Shown in pieces: positions 37,317 to 47,032 of a DNA stretch of 64,000 bases. The notes below the pieces were generated by a model. That model did no database searches and had not been told where the DNA came from. It worked only from the letters and a program-made list of their open reading frames with translations. Location of the stretch: positions 397,747-461,746 of the forward strand of contig NZ_PUHY01000014.1 in assembly GCF_002967765.1 (NCBI RefSeq), in the 5' to 3' direction. Numbering within the stretch: position 1 is the stretch's first letter; the number at the start of each line of letters is the position of its first letter. The DNA is from Blastopirellula marina. GTDB lineage: Bacteria; Planctomycetota; Planctomycetia; Pirellulales; Pirellulaceae. A program made the translations under genes and the position numbers.

Positions 37317-38672
37317 TTAGATCAAGTCAGCCCAACCTTCGCGGTACTTCGGCTTGATGATGTCCGCGACTTCTGGTGCGTTCTTAGCAACCAGGTTCTT
37401 GGCATCCCACTCGATTGCTTTGCCCTTACCCGATTCACCGGTCGTCCAGACGGACAAGTTACCCAGCAGAATGGTTTCCGACAGCGGACCGGCGTAGTTG
37501 GCGAAGTTAGACATCGGCTCTGGACCGCCCTTGATGCCGTCAACCCATTCCTTGAAGTGACCTGGGGAACGAGGAATGGTTTCCGGAGGACCTTCGTAGC
37601 CAGCGAACTTCGATTCCGGCAGCAGATCGAAGCGTGCACCATAATCGTTAGGCGAGTAGATCTTACCGGCGTCACCGATCAGCAGGCTTCCGCTGGTCGA
37701 CAGCTTACCGCTATCGCCCAGTGGCAGATCCTTGGTCAGTTCCGGAGGTGGCAGCTTACCACCGTCGTACCAGAAGACCTTACATGGAGCACGTCCATCA
37801 AGTTCTGGGAAGTCGAACTCGATGACCGACCATTTGGGGTAGGTCTGGCCGTTGTGACCGGACGATTCGGCAGCAACCTTGTTCGGGTCACGTAGGTTCA
37901 GAGCCATGAAGGCCATGTTGAACGTATGGCAAGCCATGTCGCCCAAAGCACCGGTACCGAAGTCCCACCAACCGCGCCACTTGAATGGGTGATAAGCGTC
38001 GGCGTATTCACGGTAAGGAGCTGGACCGATGAACATTTCCCAGTCGACGTTTTCAGGGACCGGTTGTGGTTCTGGCTTAGCAACACCTTGTGGCCAGATC
38101 GGGCGATTGGTCCAAACGTGAACTTCGTTCACGGTACCAATGGCGCCAGCCTGGATGATTTCAGCAGCACGACGAACGCCACGTTCTGCCGTACCTTGGT
38201 TACCCATCTGAGTAACGACTTTGTTTTCCTTGGCGATTTCGCCCAGGCGACGTGCTTCCCAGATGCTGTGCGTCAGAGGCTTTTGGGTGAAGCAGTGCTT
38301 GCCCATCTTCATCGCCATGGCGGAAGCGGGAGCGTGCGAGTGGTCAGGAGTACTGACGGTCACGGCGTCGATCTTATCGCCCATTTCGGTCAGCATTTCG
38401 CGGTAGTCGCTGTACTGCTTCGCGTCTGGGTAGAAGTTGCCCGCCTTTTCCAAGCGTTCCTTATCAATATCGCAGATAGCGACCATGTTGCCGGAACGAC
38501 CTGCGTCGGCCGAGTCGCTGGAACCCTTACCACCAACACCGATGCTGGCGAAGTTGATCTTCTCGTTCGGAGAATTGCTCTCTTGGGCCTGCACGCCGGC
38601 AGCAGCCCAGAAGCCTGCACCGGCCGCGGCCGTCAGCTTCATGAAGTTACGACGATTCTGGCGAGAACTCAT
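37317..38672 (-). CDS. Tat-exported Gfo/Idh/MocA family oxidoreductase
   Basis: 451 residues. A twin-arginine signal (RRNFMKLTAAAG) and GAGGAG upstream of the ATG are clear. The N-terminal fold carries FASIGVGGKGSSD and VAICDID. At the family's usual EKP motif the sequence is FTQKPLTHS, a Gln for Glu change that is frequent in planctomycete relatives; the lysine is kept. Substrate unknown. It is transcribed alone between a terminator and the mnmE gene. Confidence 0.92.
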   Translation of the reverse strand: MSSRQNRRNFMKLTAAAGAGFWAAAGVQAQESNSPNEKINFASIGVGGKGSSDSADAGRSGNMVAICDIDKERLEKAGNFYPDAKQYSDYREMLTEMGDKIDAVTVSTPDHSHAPASAMAMKMGKHCFTQKPLTHSIWEARRLGEIAKENKVVTQMGNQGTAERGVRRAAEIIQAGAIGTVNEVHVWTNRPIWPQGVAKPEPQPVPENVDWEMFIGPAPYREYADAYHPFKWRGWWDFGTGALGDMACHTFNMAFMALNLRDPNKVAAESSGHNGQTYPKWSVIEFDFPELDGRAPCKVFWYDGGKLPPPELTKDLPLGDSGKLSTSGSLLIGDAGKIYSPNDYGARFDLLPESKFAGYEGPPETIPRSPGHFKEWVDGIKGGPEPMSNFANYAGPLSETILLGNLSVWTTGESGKGKAIEWDAKNLVAKNAPEVADIIKPKYREGWADLI

Positions 38673-38867
38673 TAACTAAACTCCTCGTTAAATACGACTT
38701 GTTTGCTTCTGGTGGCCAAATTGCTCAATAAAGAAATACAAGCGGGTCGAGCCAGAGAAGCGGTTGTTATCCAAAATAGGAAGGGGTGGGAAGGGGCCTT
38801 GCGAGGGCGTCGGTGAAGAACGACAGAATCGATATGCTCATAGAGTATCGGATTCCACAAGGACCGC

Positions 38868-38884
38868 CTAAGTTGTCAACTTAG
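38868..38884. promoter_or_regulatory. Perfect 17-base palindrome, possible operator
   Basis: CTAAGTTG and CAACTTAG flank one central T. It lies about 195 bases upstream of the Tat-exported oxidoreductase start and downstream of the mnmE stop. No T run follows, so it is not a terminator. Confidence 0.35.
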
Positions 38885-38939
38885 CGATAAAGCTGGCCTT
38901 ACGCAATCAATCCCGGCACAAAATTGCAGGATAATCCAA

Positions 38940-40298
38940 CTATTTCCCAATGCAAAATCGGGAAAAAATCACATCCAAGAGATCATCTGTGTAGACCGCA
39001 CCGACCACTTCGGCAAGTTGCGAGATAGCGAAACGGATCTCAGAAGCGATCAGTTCCTCCGACATTCCGGCCGCAATACCGTCCTCACAGGTGGTAAGCG
39101 CCCCAACCGTCGCCTCGATCGCTCCCAGGCAGCGAACGGCTGTCTCTGGCACCATTTGGGTGGTAGAGAGCTGAAGGTCCTCAATTCGCTGTAAGATCGC
39201 GTTTTCCAGGGTTTCCAGCCCTTGAAGGGTTCGGCCACTGGTAGAAAGCGTACCAATCGTCTCAACTGGGCGGGTCGCCATGTCTGACTTGGTGGCGACT
39301 GTCAGCAGTCGTTCGGACGGAAGTAGCCGTTTTAGCTCCGAAACCGCTTCGCTGATACCCGCTGAAGCGTCGACACATAGGACGCAGATGTCCGATTCCT
39401 CAGTGGCAAATCGGGTTTGCTCAGCCATTAAATTTCCCAACAGATCTTCGTGGGAGGCAGTTTCATGACCGGCCGTGTCGATTAGCTCAAGGTCGACTCC
39501 CTGCCAGGTGACCTTTTGCGAGATGAAATCGCGGGTGGTCCCCGCCTGAGACGAGGTGATCGCATCGTCGGATCGAGTCAGGGCGTTGAAAAGTGTACTC
39601 TTGCCGGCATTGGGAAGTCCGACCAACGAGACCTTGGGAAGAGCTTGGCCGTAAGTTCGAGATTTGATCTGATCGCGCAGATCGACTAGCGAAGTGCGAA
39701 TGCGATCAATTCGCCGGGTGAGTTCCTCCTGGCTAATGAATTCGATGTCTTCTTCCACGAAGTCGAGGCCCGCTTCGAGCAATGCTAACAATTCAACCAA
39801 TTGAAACCGCGCATCTTGCAAAGGCCCCGATAGACCACCGGCCAGTTGCCGGAGGGCTGATTGGAAACGCCCCTCGCCGGTAGCGTCGATTATCCCCAGG
39901 ACCGCTTCCGCCTGGGTAAGATCAAGCCGGCCGGCGAGAAATGCCCGCATCGTGAATTCGCCTGGCTGGGCTAACCGAGCCCCTTTCGTGCGAAGCTGTG
40001 TCACAATCGCGTTGGCAATCGGACGACTACCGGGCATGTGAATTTCAACTTGAGGTTGGCGGGTATAGCTACGCTCCGTGGGCCAAACCCAAAAGTCGGC
40101 AGCAAGAGAACGGCCCCCTTCAAGCGCGATCGAACGCTGCGAGACTTCCGACCGAGTCGGGTGAGGGGCAACATCATCCGTGGTGATCGACAAAGCGATC
40201 GCGACAGCATCGCGACCGCTGAGACGAATGATCGAGCGCCCACCAATCCCGGGCGCTGAGGAAATCGCGGCGATGGTCCGATCGAGATCCAAGGACAT
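38940..40298 (-). CDS. mnmE: tRNA modification GTPase MnmE (TrmE)
   Basis: 452 residues from ATG 40298, which has AAGGAGAG upstream; an in-frame upstream start would overlap yidC. The N-terminal tetrahydrofolate-binding domain starts with TIAAISSAPGIGGRSIIRLSG and includes GEFTMRAFLAGRLDLTQAEA. The G domain has GLPNAGKSTLFNAL, TTRD, DTAGH and TKSD. The C-terminus is the invariant FCIGK, with the Cys needed for catalysis. With MnmG it makes the cmnm5 modification at U34 of tRNAs. It follows yidC after 28 bases, a widely conserved order. Confidence 0.97.
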   Translation of the reverse strand: MSLDLDRTIAAISSAPGIGGRSIIRLSGRDAVAIALSITTDDVAPHPTRSEVSQRSIALEGGRSLAADFWVWPTERSYTRQPQVEIHMPGSRPIANAIVTQLRTKGARLAQPGEFTMRAFLAGRLDLTQAEAVLGIIDATGEGRFQSALRQLAGGLSGPLQDARFQLVELLALLEAGLDFVEEDIEFISQEELTRRIDRIRTSLVDLRDQIKSRTYGQALPKVSLVGLPNAGKSTLFNALTRSDDAITSSQAGTTRDFISQKVTWQGVDLELIDTAGHETASHEDLLGNLMAEQTRFATEESDICVLCVDASAGISEAVSELKRLLPSERLLTVATKSDMATRPVETIGTLSTSGRTLQGLETLENAILQRIEDLQLSTTQMVPETAVRCLGAIEATVGALTTCEDGIAAGMSEELIASEIRFAISQLAEVVGAVYTDDLLDVIFSRFCIGK

Positions 40299-40326
40299 AG
40301 CCAGTCCTCTCCTTGGTTCTTCGCCG

Positions 40327-42678
40327 TTACTTCTTACGCTTCGACTGGCGAACACGCGGTTGTTTGACCGCTTCTGGTTTGGCCTCGATCACGACCGGCA
40401 CATTCTTGGGCTTGGGCAACATCTTGCGTTCGATGATGCCCCAGATGCTGGAGGTGATGAAGTAAATACAGAGACCAGCAGGGACCTTGAAGAAGATCAC
40501 ACCCATGAAAATCATCATGAAGGTCATGACCTTTTGCTGCATAGCTTGTTGCTCGTCTTGCGGTGGCGGCATGAACATCTTCTGCTGCACCAGGAATAAC
40601 ACTACGGTGACCAGCGGCAAGATATTCAGGTAAGGACCGAGGCTGAACATGCTGCCAGGCTGCGTGATGAAGTCAGGCATGATGTCGCCCCAGTACCAAA
40701 ATTGGTCGGGAGCAGCCAGGTTCGAGCACCACGAGATGCCTGGAATCAGTGGGGCTTGGCGCAATTCAAAGTCGACTGCCAAGCCGCGATAAAGTCCGAG
40801 GAAGATTGGCAACTGGATGAACATCATCAAGCAACCGCCAACCGGGTTGAATTTGTGCTTCTTAAAGAGCTCTTGTTGAGCCTTCAAACGACCTTCAGGA
40901 TCGTCCTTATATTGATCGCTGATGCGTTTGATCTCAGGAGCCAAGGCTTGCTGAATCTGCATGTTCTTGGCTTGCTTCCGGCTGATCGGATGCATAGCAC
41001 CACGCACCATCAGCGTGAGCACGATAATTGCCAAGCCATAGTTGCCAAGTACGGCATACAGCGTGTGCAAGATCCACAACAGCGGTTTCGAGACAAAGCC
41101 AAACCAGCCGTAATACTCGACATCTTCCAGCCCGTAATGTTCCAGGACCTCTTCCTTTTTCGGACCGGCGAAGATCTTGAACTTTTGCGTTACCGTTTGG
41201 CCCGCTGCCATGGGATAAGCACGGCTTTCCAAGGTGAATGTGCAATCGGTACGAGGCTTGTAGGTCGGATCGATCGGACCAATTGGGCCGCAAGTTCCCT
41301 TCGCAAGATCGATCGTTGGATCGCTTCCTTCATCGTCCAGAATCATCGTGCAGTTGAAGTACTGGGCATCGACACCGGAATACTTCGTTTCAATGTCCTG
41401 ACCAAGTGCGTAGAGCGGCGTCTGCGGGTCGGAGCCATTCTTAACGGCATCCTCTTGCTGCTCGACCATCTGGTAAACGGTAAACATCTTGAACTGGCTA
41501 CCGTCTTTCGACTCCCAGGTCACGTCGCGGATGCCGGCGGAGCCCCAACCACGATTGATTTTGTGAGCGTACCACCATCCTTCGAGAGGAAGCCCTGTTG
41601 GGCCGAGCTGGCGATAGGCAACAGCCAGCGAGTCGTCGGACTCGTTGTGTAATTCGAGGTCGTAGTGAATCTCAAAGCCTTGGGCGGCCTTGGTTTCGTC
41701 GGTCACTTTGTCAAGGCGATACTTCTTAACGATGCGTAGCTTGCGGTTCTCACCAAGCTGCTCGAGGTCGCTGGGGAATAATGTCAGCTCGAAATGAACT
41801 TCGTCGTCGGAGACCTGGGTTTTTTTCCAATTGCTGTCGATCAGCGAAGGAAGGCCTTTGATCTCGGAAAGACCATTGCGAGCCGAAAGATTGCCAACCT
41901 TGGCCAGGGTTGTCAGAAACGCGGGTGGGTGATCGACACGCCTGGGCATTTCCCCGCTTGCGCCTGGCAGGGAGGTCTGCTCGGGCTTGATCACTTCGAC
42001 AGGATGCTTACGCAACTTGACGGTGAAAGTTAGCTGCTTGGTGCCGGCGTCGGCTTCTTCGGAAGTTTTCCGCTCGACCTCGACCTCGACCTCTTGTCCG
42101 GGCCGGGTTTGCTTCATGACCGTTCGAAGTTGATCGACGGTTGGGGTCAACTCGCCATTGACCGAAATAATCTTGTCACCCGGTTTCAGGCCGTTTTCGG
42201 TATCTGGTAAATTCGCGACGGCTTCGGCGGCTGGCGTTCCAGGACCGACGACATGGGTAAGCACACCTTTGCCGTCTGCTTCGTCGAAGGCCAGGTTGCC
42301 GAGGTAGCCGCCATCTTCATCATGTTCGTAGCTGAGATAGTTTGGGTTGCTCAATTCAACGCGGTGAACCGAGGCGCCCTTAGAATCGAGCGTCACCAGC
42401 ATACGGTAGCCACCATCTGCGGCGACGGAACCAAGCGAAGCGAACTCGCGTTTGTATTTGACCTTGTCCTTCTCGTCCGGCTTATCTGCCGGGGCATCGG
42501 CATCGTCAGTTTGGTTCTCGCCGTCCCCGTTATCGTTCGGGGCGTCCTCATCCAGGTCGGCAATCTCTTGATTATCCGGGGCTGGCGGTTCTTGCTGCTT
42601 GTTCGAGCTGTTCAACATGTTGAACATCAACAGCAGCGAAGCGGCTAGAAAAATGAAAGTGATGTGGCGCCGTTCCAC
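40327..42678 (-). CDS. yidC: Membrane protein insertase YidC with inserted PDZ domain
   Basis: 783 residues from the GTG at 42678, which has AAGGA nine bases upstream and gives the typical start VERRHITFIF; a TTG at 42732 is less likely. After the first membrane helix and an acidic linker, the periplasmic P1 domain carries an insertion at about 135-218 with PDZ features (NGLKPGDKIISVNGEL, PGQEVEVEVERK). The YidC core follows with five helices (YGLAIIVLTLMVRGAMHPIS, PVGGCLMMFIQLPIFLGLYRGL). The C-terminus is basic. It inserts and folds inner-membrane proteins; the PDZ domain is an unusual addition. Confidence 0.95.
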   Translation of the reverse strand: MERRHITFIFLAASLLLMFNMLNSSNKQQEPPAPDNQEIADLDEDAPNDNGDGENQTDDADAPADKPDEKDKVKYKREFASLGSVAADGGYRMLVTLDSKGASVHRVELSNPNYLSYEHDEDGGYLGNLAFDEADGKGVLTHVVGPGTPAAEAVANLPDTENGLKPGDKIISVNGELTPTVDQLRTVMKQTRPGQEVEVEVERKTSEEADAGTKQLTFTVKLRKHPVEVIKPEQTSLPGASGEMPRRVDHPPAFLTTLAKVGNLSARNGLSEIKGLPSLIDSNWKKTQVSDDEVHFELTLFPSDLEQLGENRKLRIVKKYRLDKVTDETKAAQGFEIHYDLELHNESDDSLAVAYRQLGPTGLPLEGWWYAHKINRGWGSAGIRDVTWESKDGSQFKMFTVYQMVEQQEDAVKNGSDPQTPLYALGQDIETKYSGVDAQYFNCTMILDDEGSDPTIDLAKGTCGPIGPIDPTYKPRTDCTFTLESRAYPMAAGQTVTQKFKIFAGPKKEEVLEHYGLEDVEYYGWFGFVSKPLLWILHTLYAVLGNYGLAIIVLTLMVRGAMHPISRKQAKNMQIQQALAPEIKRISDQYKDDPEGRLKAQQELFKKHKFNPVGGCLMMFIQLPIFLGLYRGLAVDFELRQAPLIPGISWCSNLAAPDQFWYWGDIMPDFITQPGSMFSLGPYLNILPLVTVVLFLVQQKMFMPPPQDEQQAMQQKVMTFMMIFMGVIFFKVPAGLCIYFITSSIWGIIERKMLPKPKNVPVVIEAKPEAVKQPRVRQSKRKK

Positions 42679-42965
42679 GAGCGAAGATCCTTGGGATGTA
42701 ATCGAAACTCTGCAATGAAAACTGGCTGCCAATTGCTTGAGGGAGCAGCTCAGAAAATGATAATGCCGTCTCCAGGTCCCTTCCTACTTGGAAATATGGG
42801 CCAAGCACGATTGGAAGTTACCATGGTGACTGGAGAAAGGGGGTCACCTAGTCATCCCCATTCTCACCTTTCGGGCGGTTCTTGGAAACGCCACAAGGCT
42901 TCTTCGGAGGGAGATCGGCCATATTTGGGCAAAAACAGGGAACTTATGCCGGTTTCGTCAAAAGA

Positions 42966-43715
42966 TTAGTGTCCCTCGAAGAGGCGTTCTCCCTGAGAAT
43001 CGTCTAAATCGTCAATATCCCGAATCTTATTCGCGACGGTCTCGATAGGATATTCGACACGACGAAATTGAACCGAATTGTCGTCGATGATCACATAGCA
43101 GCTACGGGGATCCCCATCGCGCGGCTGACCGACGCTGCCCACGTTGATCATTACCTTCTCGCCATTGAGTTGGTAAGTACTGTTGTCGAAGTCTTTTGGG
43201 CTGACAAACTGAGCCGACTCGTAGAAGACGCCGGGTACGTGGGTATGTCCCTGGAAACAAACGTTGGGAATTAGTGAGAAGATTTTTTCCAGCTTCTTGG
43301 GATTGTAGATGTCTTCGGGAAAGACATACTCGCAGAGCGGGTTACGGGCCGAGCCGTGGACGAACAGCAAGTTGTTTTCGGTGTGCGTCCGAGGGAGCCC
43401 GCAGAGGAAATGCCAGCGGCTTAGTGTTTCTTCTTCGCTTTCGCCCGACTCTAATTGGCGCCGCGTCCAAAAAATAGCCTGCTCGGCACCGTGACTGAAG
43501 CCTTCAGGATCGAACAGAGCGGCCTGATCATGATTCCCCAGGATGCAGAGGTCGAATTGACGAACAATGTCGACGCATTCTCGCGGGTTCGGTCCATAAC
43601 CAACCACATCCCCTAAGCAGTAGATCCGCTCGACCTCCTGCGTCTTGATATCGGCTAGAACTGCCTCGAGGGCGTCCAGGTTACCGTGGATGTCGCTGAC
43701 AACGGCCGTTTTCAT
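42966..43715 (-). CDS. Calcineurin-like metallophosphoesterase
   Basis: 249 residues. All metal-site motifs of the family are present: SDIHGN, GDVVGYGP, GNHDQA, and GHTHVPG. The length and motif spacing fit the YfcE/YmdB-like single-domain group. A paralogue with nearly the same layout lies just upstream (43775-44527). Substrate unknown; such enzymes often hydrolyse phosphodiesters or nucleotides. Confidence 0.93.
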   Translation of the reverse strand: MKTAVVSDIHGNLDALEAVLADIKTQEVERIYCLGDVVGYGPNPRECVDIVRQFDLCILGNHDQAALFDPEGFSHGAEQAIFWTRRQLESGESEEETLSRWHFLCGLPRTHTENNLLFVHGSARNPLCEYVFPEDIYNPKKLEKIFSLIPNVCFQGHTHVPGVFYESAQFVSPKDFDNSTYQLNGEKVMINVGSVGQPRDGDPRSCYVIIDDNSVQFRRVEYPIETVANKIRDIDDLDDSQGERLFEGH

Positions 43716-43774
43716 CGCGGTCTCGCTTGAGGGTAGCTAGGCACCGTCTGTTAAATCGCTCTGGTTTCGGCCTG

Positions 43775-44527
43775 CTATCGTCCGTCGCGGAGACGATCTC
43801 CCAGCATGTTATCTAGCTGTGGGATGTCGTAAATCTTGGCCGCTGGCACACCAGGATCGTACTCGACCCGGCGGAACACGACCGATTCGTCAGTCAGAAT
43901 CACGTAGCACGCACGAGGATCACCATCGCGGGGCTGTCCGACGCTGCCAACGTTAAACAGGGCCTTTTCGTCACCAAAGCGATACTCATGATCGCATTCG
44001 TCTGGCCCGAAGAATTCTAGATTCGGAGTAAATACCCCGGGAATGTGGGTATGCCCTTGGAAGCTGAATTTTTCGACGCGCTCGAACAAATTCTCCATCT
44101 TCCGTTGGTTGTAGATGTCTTCCGGGAAGACATACTCGTTAGTTGGATCGCGGGGCGATCCATGCACAAACAGCCGATTTGGCTCAACATGGGTGCGGGG
44201 AAGTTCGCCGAGGAAGTCCCAGCGTTCGTTCACCGCCACGGCACCACCTGATGAGTTATCAATTTGATCACGCGTCCACAAAATGGCTCGGAAAGCGACC
44301 GGATTGAAGCCTTCTGGATCGAAAAGTGCCGCTTGATCATGATTGCCCAGTAGGCACATGGCGCATTTCCGACGCACGATATCCAGACATTCCACCGGAT
44401 TGGGGCCGTATCCGATGACATCGCCCAAACAGTAAATCTCGCTGATTCCCTGTTGGCGGATGTCGTCCAAGACCGCGTTTAAGGCTTCCAAATTTCCGTG
44501 GATGTCGCTGATGAGGGCACGTTTCAC
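43775..44527 (-). CDS. Calcineurin-like metallophosphoesterase, tandem paralogue
   Basis: 250 residues, with [20 protein letters not shown] and GHTHIPG intact. It is closely similar along its length to the next gene (for example both have YVFPEDIYN and [13 protein letters not shown]), which indicates a tandem duplication. The two are in the same direction with 59 bases between, so they may be cotranscribed. Confidence 0.93.
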   Translation of the reverse strand: MKRALISDIHGNLEALNAVLDDIRQQGISEIYCLGDVIGYGPNPVECLDIVRRKCAMCLLGNHDQAALFDPEGFNPVAFRAILWTRDQIDNSSGGAVAVNERWDFLGELPRTHVEPNRLFVHGSPRDPTNEYVFPEDIYNQRKMENLFERVEKFSFQGHTHIPGVFTPNLEFFGPDECDHEYRFGDEKALFNVGSVGQPRDGDPRACYVILTDESVVFRRVEYDPGVPAAKIYDIPQLDNMLGDRLRDGR

Positions 44528-44856
44528 GCCCGACTACCTTTCCGATTTTCAAGAACTGGGGTCACAGCCGCAGCCAGTCATACGAGCGCTGGAAACCCGT
44601 GACGCGGCAGTTCGATTTTAATGGAAGCCGTCGCAACCTGATATAGGATCTAAATTTAGGTGCCAGGGTGCGTGCGGTCAAGATTACCAACGGACATTGC
44701 CGTAATCCACCAAGTATACGTTTGTCGGCAGTTAGCCAACTCGCCCAAACTTAGGTCATAAGGTAAGATCGGCCAAATCATGCTTGGGTCGCCAGCACCA
44801 CCAGGGAAACCTGCGACTACGATCACGCCCCCTGACCCTCTCAGGAACGATTTACC
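44528..44856. other. 329-base divergent intergenic region
   Basis: Lies between a phosphoesterase gene (minus) and tsaB (plus) and should hold promoters for both. A 10-base palindrome CTAAATTTAG is at 44650-44659. CAGGAA lies about ten bases before the tsaB start. No gene is visible. Confidence 0.4.
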
Positions 44857-45540
44857 GTGAAGACACTTGCCATCGATACCTCCACGCGACAAAGCTCGCT
44901 GGCCTTGTTTCAAGGAGACGAACTCCTGGCGACCGACTGGCTGGACACTACGGTTCCCACAACTCAGGTCATCACGCCAACCCTGAAACGGCTGATCGAT
45001 GAAGTTGGCTGGAAGCCAACCGATTTACAACTGGTGATCGTCGCTCAAGGGCCAGGTTCGTTCACGGGGCTGCGAATTGGTGTGATGACCGCCAAGACGA
45101 TTGCTTACGTCGCCGGAGCAACCACCTTGGGGGTAAATACGCTGCAAGCGATTACGGTTCGCTGCAACGAACCGGTTTCTTCACTGCATGTCATCATGGA
45201 CGCCCAGCGAAATCAGTTCTTTCATTCCCATTTCGAGCGGGATGAATACGGGAAATACGTCGCGCAGCAGGATACCCGAATCGTCGACCAAGAAGAGTTC
45301 TTCGCCAGCTTAACCGCCGGCCAGACGATTACGGGGCCCGGTTTGCATAACAAACATGCCCTGGTCCCCGAAGGTGTTAGGGTGGTCGACGAAAACTATT
45401 GGGCTTCAACGGCCGAAGCGGTGGGACGAATCGGCATCGCCGAATTTCTAGCCGGCAAGTCGGATGACTTCTGGACACTCAATCCGAAGTATTATCGCAA
45501 GAGCGCCGCTGAGGAAAAGCTCGAAGCGGACGCTTCCTAG
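44857..45540 (+). CDS. tsaB: tRNA threonylcarbamoyladenosine biosynthesis protein TsaB
   Basis: 227 residues, GTG start. The family start KTLAIDTSTRQSSLALF and the motif VAQGPGSFTGLRIGVMTAKTIAY are clear. TsaB is the partner of TsaD in forming t6A37 in tRNAs that read ANN codons. The length is typical for bacteria. It converges with hemL, with 19 bases between the stops. Confidence 0.95.
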   Translation: MKTLAIDTSTRQSSLALFQGDELLATDWLDTTVPTTQVITPTLKRLIDEVGWKPTDLQLVIVAQGPGSFTGLRIGVMTAKTIAYVAGATTLGVNTLQAITVRCNEPVSSLHVIMDAQRNQFFHSHFERDEYGKYVAQQDTRIVDQEEFFASLTAGQTITGPGLHNKHALVPEGVRVVDENYWASTAEAVGRIGIAEFLAGKSDDFWTLNPKYYRKSAAEEKLEADAS

Positions 45541-45559
45541 ATACCAGGCCTTTTAGGTT

Positions 45560-46846
45560 CTAGCGAACTTTATCGAACGCTTCTTTCGCGGCGCTGATGG
45601 TCTTGGCGATATCGTCGTCGGTATGGGCGATCGATACGAAGAGGGCTTCGTACTGACTGCATGGAAAATAGACGCCCCGTTCGATCAGTTCCCAGAAAAA
45701 CTTGCCATAGCGTTTGGTATCGCAATGGGCCGCAGCGTCCCAGTTATGGACTGGACCATCGTGGAAGAACGGCGTGAGCATGCTTCCAACGCGCGCCGTC
45801 GAGATAGCGACGTTCGCCTCTTCTGCCGCTTTTAACAGGCCTTCTTCCAGCGTCTTGGTCTTCCGGTCGAGTTCTGGATAGGGGTTGAGTTCTTTCAAGG
45901 TTTGCAGCGTGGCAATCCCGGCCGCCGTTGCCAAGGGGTTACCGCTGAGCGTGCCTGCTTGGAAGACTTCGCCTGCAGGAAGAATGTGCCCCATGATATC
46001 AGCCCGTCCGCCGTATGCCCCAATAGGGAGCCCGCCGCCGACGATCTTGCCAAGTGTCGTCAAATCGGGCGTAATGCCATACAAGTCTTGTGCTCCGCCC
46101 GCAGCAACGCGGAAGCCAGTCATGACCTCGTCCATGATCATTAAGGCGCCGTTGTTGTTACAGACGTCGCGGATCGCTTGGAGGAATCCAGGTTGCGGCG
46201 GGACGCAGCCCATGTTGCCGACCACAGGTTCGAAGATCACTCCAGCGATCTGATCCTTGTTTCGTTCGAACGCTTCTTCCAGGGCGACCGAATTGTTGTA
46301 GGGAAGGACGATCGTGTCCTTCGTGGTTCCTGCCGTGACACCTGGCGAATTGGGAACACCAAGCGTCGCTGCGGCGCTTCCGGCCGCAACAAGTAAACTA
46401 TCGACATGACCGTGATAGTTGCCGGCGAACTTGATGATCTTGTCACGACCGGTGAATCCGCGGGCCAACCGAATCGCGCTCATTGTCGCTTCGGTTCCAC
46501 TGTTGACCAACCGAACTTGCTCGACCGAAGGAATAATGTCGATGATCAACTCAGCCAGTTCGTTTTCACGTTCGGTCGGTGCACCGAAGCTGGTGCCCTG
46601 ATCGACAGCTGCGTGCAGAGCTTCTTTAACTTTGGGATGCAAATGTCCCAGGATCATTGGCCCCCACGAACCGATGTAATCGATGTATTGATTCCCATCG
46701 ACATCGTACAGGTAGGCCCCCTCGCCTCGCTCGAACACGATTGGTTCGCCCCCGACAGCTCCGAAAGCCCGGGCCGGACTGTTCACGCCGCCAGGCATCA
46801 GATGTTTCGCGCGGGCAAAAATGTCGTGACTCTTACTGCGTGACAT
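45560..46846 (-). CDS. hemL: Glutamate-1-semialdehyde 2,1-aminomutase
   Basis: 428 residues, normal length. It starts FARAKHLMPGGVNSPARAFG and has NSGTEATMSAIRLARGFTGR, FAGNYHGHVDS, DEVMTGFR and the PLP lysine motif TLGKIVGGGLPIGAYGGR. It makes 5-aminolevulinate for heme. AGGAA lies nine bases before the ATG. Confidence 0.97.
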   Translation of the reverse strand: MSRSKSHDIFARAKHLMPGGVNSPARAFGAVGGEPIVFERGEGAYLYDVDGNQYIDYIGSWGPMILGHLHPKVKEALHAAVDQGTSFGAPTERENELAELIIDIIPSVEQVRLVNSGTEATMSAIRLARGFTGRDKIIKFAGNYHGHVDSLLVAAGSAAATLGVPNSPGVTAGTTKDTIVLPYNNSVALEEAFERNKDQIAGVIFEPVVGNMGCVPPQPGFLQAIRDVCNNNGALMIMDEVMTGFRVAAGGAQDLYGITPDLTTLGKIVGGGLPIGAYGGRADIMGHILPAGEVFQAGTLSGNPLATAAGIATLQTLKELNPYPELDRKTKTLEEGLLKAAEEANVAISTARVGSMLTPFFHDGPVHNWDAAAHCDTKRYGKFFWELIERGVYFPCSQYEALFVSIAHTDDDIAKTISAAKEAFDKVR

Positions 46847-47032
46847 AAAAGAAGTTCCTAGGGGGCCGAAGTCATGGCGTGTGTCGTCCCCTTTGTTATA
46901 GCGAAGAGGCGGATGTTTCTCTAACCGGGGGTGACAGGAACTCGCAAATTGATGCTAGTCCCATACTCCGTGGAAAGCCACTAGCCGAACGCTTCGTCGG
47001 CGAGTTGCGCCTCCCGATAGGTGTACGCTGGG

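Noticed and set aside
40702..41652. 316-codon open frame antisense to yidC
   Set aside because: It lies opposite a clear yidC; its product has no domain and its composition mirrors the antisense of a GC-rich gene.
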